Shown here one piece after another: positions 59,838-64,000 of a stretch of 64,000 nucleotides of DNA. The notes under the pieces are model-generated. The model was not told where the DNA came from, did no database searches, and was given only the letters and a program-made list of their open reading frames with translations. This stretch comes from Flavobacterium tistrianum (GTDB taxonomy: Bacteria > Bacteroidota > Bacteroidia > Flavobacteriales > Flavobacteriaceae). Position numbers and translations under genes: made by a program. Location of the stretch: the NCBI RefSeq assembly GCF_003254545.1, contig NZ_QJRH01000057.1:20124-84123 (forward strand). Direction: 5' to 3'. Position 1 is the stretch's first letter. Each line of letters starts with the position of its first letter.

Positions 59838-60668
59838 ATGAAAAAAACTGCTATTTTATTGACAGCTATTTGTGCTACAGCACTTTTATACGTTTCTTGT
59901 TCAAGCGATAATCATGAAGATACCGTTTCAACAAGCTTAACAAGTATTGGAGCTTCAGTTGCTGTTGACACTTCAAACGAAATGGATCTTAACACTGGTC
60001 TTTTAGTCAGTACAAGCACCTCAACAACTGGAAAAACCGCCGAGACAGCTCCCGGAATTTGCGCAACAATTACGGTTACAACAAACGGAGGAGGATATCC
60101 TAAAGTCTTTTTAGCCGATTTTGGAACTGCAGGATGTACAGACGCGAACAATCTTACACGAAAAGGAAAACTAAAAGTTACACTTTCTGGACCAATTACT
60201 GAAACTGGAAGCAAAATGACAATTGAAAGAATTGACTACTCTATAAAAGGCATTAAGCTTGAAGGGACTATTGAATATGTCAATACTACAACTGTTCCAA
60301 CTGTACCGCAATGGACTAGAAAAGTTACAAATGGTAAACTAACTGATTTACAAGGATCAGTTTATACCAACTCAGGAATTTATACTACAAAACAAACAGC
60401 AGGTGTAGATACACCACTTGTTTTATCTGATAATGTGTACGAAATTACAGAAGGAACGCATACAGTAACGGCTTCAAATGGAGAATCACTTACTTTAACA
60501 GTAAAAGAACCGCTTATTAAAAAATATTCATGCTTATTTATCTCTAAAGGACAATTAAAAGTTCAAGGAGGTATTTTAAACGGTGTGATAGATTACGGAA
60601 ATAATGACTGTGATGCACTTTACACATACACGCACGAGAATGGTTCTTCATTCAATTTATCAATGTAA
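59838..60668 (+). CDS. Hypothetical lipoprotein
   Basis: A 276-residue lipoprotein (lipobox LLYVSC, Cys21; CSSDNHED follows, a Ser/Asp-rich motif of surface-exposed Bacteroidota lipoproteins). The mature part is Thr/Gly-rich and predicted beta-structured (ATITVTTNGGGYPKVFLADFG, KGKLKVTLSGPITETGSKM, YEITEGTHTVTASNGESLTLTV). It has five cysteines after the lipobox, some possibly paired. I know no named family with certainty. It has its own promoter and terminator. Confidence 0.72.
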   Translation: MKKTAILLTAICATALLYVSCSSDNHEDTVSTSLTSIGASVAVDTSNEMDLNTGLLVSTSTSTTGKTAETAPGICATITVTTNGGGYPKVFLADFGTAGCTDANNLTRKGKLKVTLSGPITETGSKMTIERIDYSIKGIKLEGTIEYVNTTTVPTVPQWTRKVTNGKLTDLQGSVYTNSGIYTTKQTAGVDTPLVLSDNVYEITEGTHTVTASNGESLTLTVKEPLIKKYSCLFISKGQLKVQGGILNGVIDYGNNDCDALYTYTHENGSSFNLSM

Positions 60669-60690
60669 GACCTTTTCCTACATGACTTTA

Positions 60691-60730
60691 AATCCCAATT
60701 TAGAAATAGATTGGGATTTATTTTTTTTAT
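60691..60730 (+). terminator. Intrinsic terminator
   Basis: AAATCCCAAT (60691-60700) with ATTGGGATTT (60711-60720) and a T-run. Confidence 0.88.
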
Positions 60731-60800
60731 AAAAATAAAACACCTGCCTCTTTACATTTAAACTATTTTCTTTATTTTGCACCCAAAATCTCAAAAACCA

Positions 60801-61571
60801 ATGAAAAAAACATTAATTGCTTTTGTTACACTTGCAGTATTAGCATCTTGCAGCAAAAAAGAAACAGCTGCTGATAACTTACATATCACAGGAAACATTA
60901 AAGGTTTAAAAACCGGAACTTTATATATCCAAAGAATTGTTGACACTTCTCTTGTTGCCATTGACAGCATTAAAATTGACGGAAATTCTGCTTTTGAAAG
61001 AGACATCAAATTAGAATCTCCTGAAATGTTATATTTATATTTAGATCGAGGTGTAACAAATTCATTAGACAATAACATTTTATTCTTTGCTGAACCAGGA
61101 AATATTAATATCGAAACTAATTTAGACAACTTCATTGCTGGCGCAAAAATTACTGGTTCTAAAAACCAAGAATTATACGAAGAATATCAAAAAATAAACA
61201 CTCGTTTTAGAGATGAGAACTTATCTATGGTTGAAGCAAAGTTCAAAGCTTTAAAAAGAAAAGATCAAAAAGCTCTTGACAGTCTTGATGCAAAACAGCA
61301 ATCAAATATCAAAAGAAAATATTTGTATGCTACAAACTTCGCTATCAACAATAAAGATCACGAAGTAGCACCTTATATAGCTTTAGCAGAGATTTATGAT
61401 ATCAATTTGAAGTTTCTTGATACGATACAGAAATCGATGACTCCAAAAGTATCACAATCGCTTTATGGAAAGAAATTGACAAAATATGTTGCTGAAATTA
61501 AAAAAGAAGAGCAAAAAGCTCCTGCTGAAAGCAAAACTGAAGCGGAAGCAACAACTGAAACAAAAAAATAA
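60801..61571 (+). CDS. DUF4369 domain lipoprotein without thioredoxin domain
   Basis: A 256-residue lipoprotein (LAVLASC, Cys17; CSKKE follows) with a DUF4369-like beta domain (NLHITGNIKGLKTGTLYIQRI, SAFERDIKLESPEMLYLYLD, about residues 25-125), and a helical region with charged residues. In many Bacteroidota DUF4369 is followed by an AhpC/TSA thioredoxin domain; here there is none, and the protein ends in a Lys/Glu/Ala/Thr-rich tail. It may act as a scaffold rather than an oxidoreductase. Start ATG 60801 (an earlier TTG at 60777 is disregarded). Confidence 0.82.
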   Translation: MKKTLIAFVTLAVLASCSKKETAADNLHITGNIKGLKTGTLYIQRIVDTSLVAIDSIKIDGNSAFERDIKLESPEMLYLYLDRGVTNSLDNNILFFAEPGNINIETNLDNFIAGAKITGSKNQELYEEYQKINTRFRDENLSMVEAKFKALKRKDQKALDSLDAKQQSNIKRKYLYATNFAINNKDHEVAPYIALAEIYDINLKFLDTIQKSMTPKVSQSLYGKKLTKYVAEIKKEEQKAPAESKTEAEATTETKK

Positions 61572-61587
61572 TTTTATCTACAAGCAC

Positions 61588-61622
61588 AACAAAAAAGCCC
61601 TGAAAATTCAGGGCTTTTTTTA
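61588..61622. terminator. Bidirectional terminator, DUF4369 / DUF5362 genes
   Basis: Perfect 14-bp stem AAAAAAGCCCTGAA / TTCAGGGCTTTTTT with a 2-nt centre. Confidence 0.93.
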
Positions 61623-61629
61623 TTTGCTA

Positions 61630-62082
61630 TCAAGAATGTTTTACAAGTGCTATAATTATCGCAATTACAATTATAGAAATATACAGGACTATAAAAGAAA
61701 TTGTAAAAACCGCTATATACTTAAAATGAGATTTTAAGTACTTCAAAGACTCCGTAAGCGTATGAGAGTCGTTTTCTCTAAATGCTTTCTTTACATTTAC
61801 CGCGAACTTATTTAAATAGTAAACTGGAAAAAAGTAAACAACGATTAGGATTATATATACTAAAGCAATTACTTTTCCTGTAATACCATTTAAAGGACCA
61901 AGATTTAATGTTGTAATATTAGAGGACAAAAGTCCAGAAATAGCTGCTAGAGCCATAAATCCAATTCCAACAAATCCAATTATAGATAAGACATTTGCCC
62001 ATTTTGCAGTTTCTTTTAGAAAGCCTTTAGCTGATTCATCAAACTGCATTTCAAATTTTTCAAAAATTGATTTTTCTTCCAT
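61630..62082 (-). CDS. DUF5362 family membrane protein
   Basis: A 150-residue protein with a soluble start (MEEKSIFEKFEMQFDESAKGFLKETAKWANVL in part) and about three transmembrane helices: NVLSIIGFVGIGFMALAAIS, VIALVYIILIVVYFFPVYYL and YIAVFTISFIVLYISIIVIA. I recognise it as DUF5362-like. I prefer the ATG at 62082 to the one at 62106. It is divergent from the HMG-CoA reductase gene by 289 bp of AT-rich spacer. Function unknown. Confidence 0.8.
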   Translation of the reverse strand: MEEKSIFEKFEMQFDESAKGFLKETAKWANVLSIIGFVGIGFMALAAISGLLSSNITTLNLGPLNGITGKVIALVYIILIVVYFFPVYYLNKFAVNVKKAFRENDSHTLTESLKYLKSHFKYIAVFTISFIVLYISIIVIAIIIALVKHS

Positions 62083-62371
62083 TATTTTTTTTGCGTAAAT
62101 ATACAAAATAAACTAATTTTCTTACAAAAAAAATAATCATATAATTAATCGTTACAAAGTTGTAGTGAACCAAAGGCAACAGACACATTTTTTTGCTTTG
62201 TAAAAACTTTGTTTTTGAAATAACAGAATTTTTTTACGCACATTTTTTCGCGATTGATTTTTATTTTCATAAATATCTAATAATTAAACAATTAAAAGTT
62301 AAATTGTCAGAATATACATAGCTATTATCTTGATTTGTAATAACTTAGCTCTAAACTAAAAAACTACATTT

Positions 62372-63628
62372 ATGGAAAATTTAATCAGCAACATCAGTCG
62401 ACCTAAGCATGATTTTATAGATTCGTCTGTTTTTCACAAATTAGAATCTTACAATCACAAACACTCCCAAGCAGAAAAAATTCCAGACCAAGACCCTTAC
62501 ACTTTAAATGGTCAAAAATTGCGTTTGAATTTTATTCGTAACCAATTAAACTTAGATCTGGATTTCTTGTCTGGCGAAAAAGTATTTACTAACAATGAAA
62601 GCCTTAAAGGAAACATTGAAAATTACATTGGAATGAGCCAGATTCCTACTGGAATTATCGGCCCATTGGTAATAAACGGAAGCGTTGCTCAAGGACCTTT
62701 CTATGTTCCTCTTGCTACCACCGAAGGCGCATTGCTTGCCTCTTACAATAGAGGCGCAAAAGCCTGTAGAGAATCTGGACCAATAACGGTTATTACGCTT
62801 CAAGAAGGTGTACAAAGAACCCCAACTTTTAAATTTAAAACCGTTATCGAATTAGGCAAATTTGTCTCGTGGGTTTTAGATCATACTGAAACCTTTTCTA
62901 TTCTAACACGACAAAGCAGCAATTACGCCATCTTAAATGATATTAGCATCAATATAGAAGGAAATGTTCTAATCTTAAAATTTGAATTTTCTACTGGCGA
63001 TGCTTCAGGACAAAACATGGTTACTATTTGTTCAGATAGAATATGCCAGTATATAATAGAAAATTGCCCTATAAAACCTGTATTTTGGACCATTGAAGGT
63101 AATTTTTCGGGAGATAAAAAAATAAGCCCCTTAAACACTCGAGTTCGCGGAAAAAAACTTACTGCAGAAATCGAAATAAAAAAAGAGGTCGTTAAATCGG
63201 TTTTAAAGACCACTCCGGAGTTATTGTTCGAACAATGGAAAGCATGTGTTACAGGAGCCCAAAAAGCAGGCGTAGTAGGCAGTGGAATGCATCCATCAAA
63301 TGCGCTTGCTGCTTTGTTTATTGCTTGCGGACAAGATGTAGCCTGTACAGGTGAAGCTGCTCTTTCATTTACCAGAATGGAAATTACAGAAGACGGTGAT
63401 ATTTATTATGCCATCACAATGCCCAACATGATCGTAGGAACTGTTGGCGGCGGAACATCGTTTCCAACCCAAAGAGAATGTCTTGAACTTCTAGATTGTT
63501 ACGGAGCAGGAAAAAGCGGTAAATTTGCCGAAATTGCAATTGCTTTATGTTTAACTGGCGAACTTTCAATTTTAGCTGCAATGTCTTCAGGACAATTTAC
63601 AGCAGCCCACCAAAAATGGGGGAGATAA
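62372..63628 (+). CDS. Hydroxymethylglutaryl-CoA reductase, class I-like
   Basis: HMG-CoA reductase makes mevalonate, the entry to the mevalonate route of isoprenoid synthesis used by flavobacteria. The 418-residue soluble enzyme has Glu118 in LATTEGALLAS, Lys249 in EGNFSGDKK, Asp322 in ACGQDV and His413 in FTAAHQKW, a complete catalytic set. NADPH-type features: GTVGGGTSFPTQRECLELL. In place of the usual DAMGMNM loop it has DASGQNMVT (210-218), and the GH of the C-terminal flap is Gln (SSGQFTAAH). No other mevalonate genes are adjacent. No membrane domain. Confidence 0.93.
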   Translation: MENLISNISRPKHDFIDSSVFHKLESYNHKHSQAEKIPDQDPYTLNGQKLRLNFIRNQLNLDLDFLSGEKVFTNNESLKGNIENYIGMSQIPTGIIGPLVINGSVAQGPFYVPLATTEGALLASYNRGAKACRESGPITVITLQEGVQRTPTFKFKTVIELGKFVSWVLDHTETFSILTRQSSNYAILNDISINIEGNVLILKFEFSTGDASGQNMVTICSDRICQYIIENCPIKPVFWTIEGNFSGDKKISPLNTRVRGKKLTAEIEIKKEVVKSVLKTTPELLFEQWKACVTGAQKAGVVGSGMHPSNALAALFIACGQDVACTGEAALSFTRMEITEDGDIYYAITMPNMIVGTVGGGTSFPTQRECLELLDCYGAGKSGKFAEIAIALCLTGELSILAAMSSGQFTAAHQKWGR

Positions 63629-63935
63629 ATTTTAAATTTCAATATTTAAAATTTAAAATTCCAAAAAACAAATTCCAAATTCCAAATTGTTTTGCCCGTT
63701 CGCTATCGTTTGGATCCAAGTTTTAAATTCCAAATTCCAATTCTTAACACGAAATGGGATTTGGAATTTTTATTTTACATCTCAAACCTTTGTCAAAGTT
63801 TAAACTTTGATAAAGATTGCAATTTGGAATTTGAAATTTTAAATATTGGAATTTCTCAAGATTTAGAATTTTAAAAAATTGGAATTTATTTTTTTGGAGC
63901 AAAAAAAAACCACCACATTTCTGTGATGGTTTTAG
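63629..63935. repeat. Long nested inverted repeat of AATTCCAAATTCC words
   Basis: AATATTTAAAATTTAAAATTCC-type words (63639-63688) are complementary to GGAATTTGAAATTTTAAATATT (63819-63856). A second inner pair (AAATTCCAAATTCCAATT near 63725 with GGATTTGGAATTTTT near 63757) and the palindrome CTTTGTCAAAGTTTAAACTTTGATAAAG (63788-63815, two mismatched bases) are nested in it. Confidence 0.8.
63906..63934 (-). terminator. Intrinsic terminator after tRNA-Thr
   Basis: AAACCATCAC and GTGGTGGTTT arms (minus strand) close a hairpin ending in a U-run, two bases after the tRNA 3' end. Confidence 0.85.
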
Positions 63936-64000
63936 AGCCGATAGAGGGACTCGAACCCACGACCTGCTGATTACAAATCAGCTGCTCTAGCCAGCTGAGC
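63936..64000 (-). tRNA. tRNA-Thr (anticodon TGT), partial
   Basis: On the minus strand GCTCAGCTGGCTAGAGC (D arm), the anticodon arm GCTGA-TTTGTAA-TCAGC with anticodon TGT, a T arm with TTCGAGT and the 3' acceptor strand TATCGGC plus T73. The 5' acceptor strand (about nine bases) is beyond the window. CCA is not encoded. Confidence 0.95.

Noticed and set aside
63692..63874. 60-residue plus-strand frame after HMG-CoA reductase
   Set aside because: It lies entirely in the AATTCC repeat tract; the protein is just translated repeat words.
1..64000. CRISPR arrays, IS elements, phage or conjugative genes
   Set aside because: No regular spacer-repeat array, no transposase, integrase, capsid, portal or relaxase frame is seen; the dispersed palindromes have no linked transposase in this window.

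Overview
The window is an AT-rich chromosomal segment from a Bacteroidota bacterium, most likely Flavobacterium or a close relative. Supporting evidence: a SusC/SusD pair, several TonB-dependent receptors, an HmuY-type heme lipoprotein, DUF6607, DUF4173 and DUF6624 proteins, few recognisable Shine-Dalgarno sites, and many TAnnTTTG promoter elements (the -7 motif of the Bacteroidota housekeeping sigma factor). I see no phage, transposase, CRISPR array or rRNA. Most of the window is ordinary core genome with a few accessory insertions.

Layout. 1-8 kb: partial DUF6624 gene, ribH with a membrane-anchored TPR gene, recF, a DUF2461 gene, a family 4 glycosyltransferase, a small secreted protein, murB and a PaiB-like protein. 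8-16 kb: membrane glycosyltransferase translationally overlapping an ECF sigma factor (TTG start), a TonB protein, a bacterial PH-domain protein, two tandem M48 metalloprotease paralogues, lipA and a TTG-started GAPDH gene. 15.5-23.8 kb: TPR-hybrid histidine kinase, lpxK with a YoeB-like toxin-antitoxin pair directly upstream, a Nif3 protein with a coiled-coil protein that has lost its zinc-ribbon cysteines, an alpha/beta hydrolase, an ABM-domain protein and rluF. 23.8-30 kb: a small regulated membrane-protein cluster (DUF4173, winged-helix regulator, membrane protein), corA, folD and ffh. 30-35 kb: a tightly packed three-gene SGNH / SGNH-LysM / MBOAT operon, probably extracytoplasmic O-acylation. 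35-39 kb: heme-uptake locus (TonB receptor plus HmuY lipoprotein, divergent from DUF6607). 39-44 kb: SusC/SusD. 44-58.7 kb: argS, a TonB-receptor-like barrel, cutC, fabH, an S9D peptidase, an orphan ABC ATPase, a secreted thioredoxin, an OmpA/lipocalin pair and htpG. 58.7-64 kb: unknown proteins and lipoproteins, a DUF5362 membrane protein, HMG-CoA reductase and a tRNA-Thr cut by the window end.

The most interesting material lies partly between genes. Several families of palindromic or word-repeat tracts fill the spacers; one supplies the apparent start codon and N-terminus of the hydrolase at 21434. Two near-identical operator-like sites (ACTTTG-N5-CAAAGT followed by ACTTT) sit in front of the two membrane-protein genes that flank the winged-helix regulator. 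The heme locus has two back-to-back -7 elements forming a perfect 10-bp inverted repeat. The toxin-antitoxin pair has its own inverted repeat between -7 element and start. The best candidate for an under-described protein system is the SGNH-SGNH(LysM)-MBOAT operon, where a LysM module is inserted inside a hydrolase fold.
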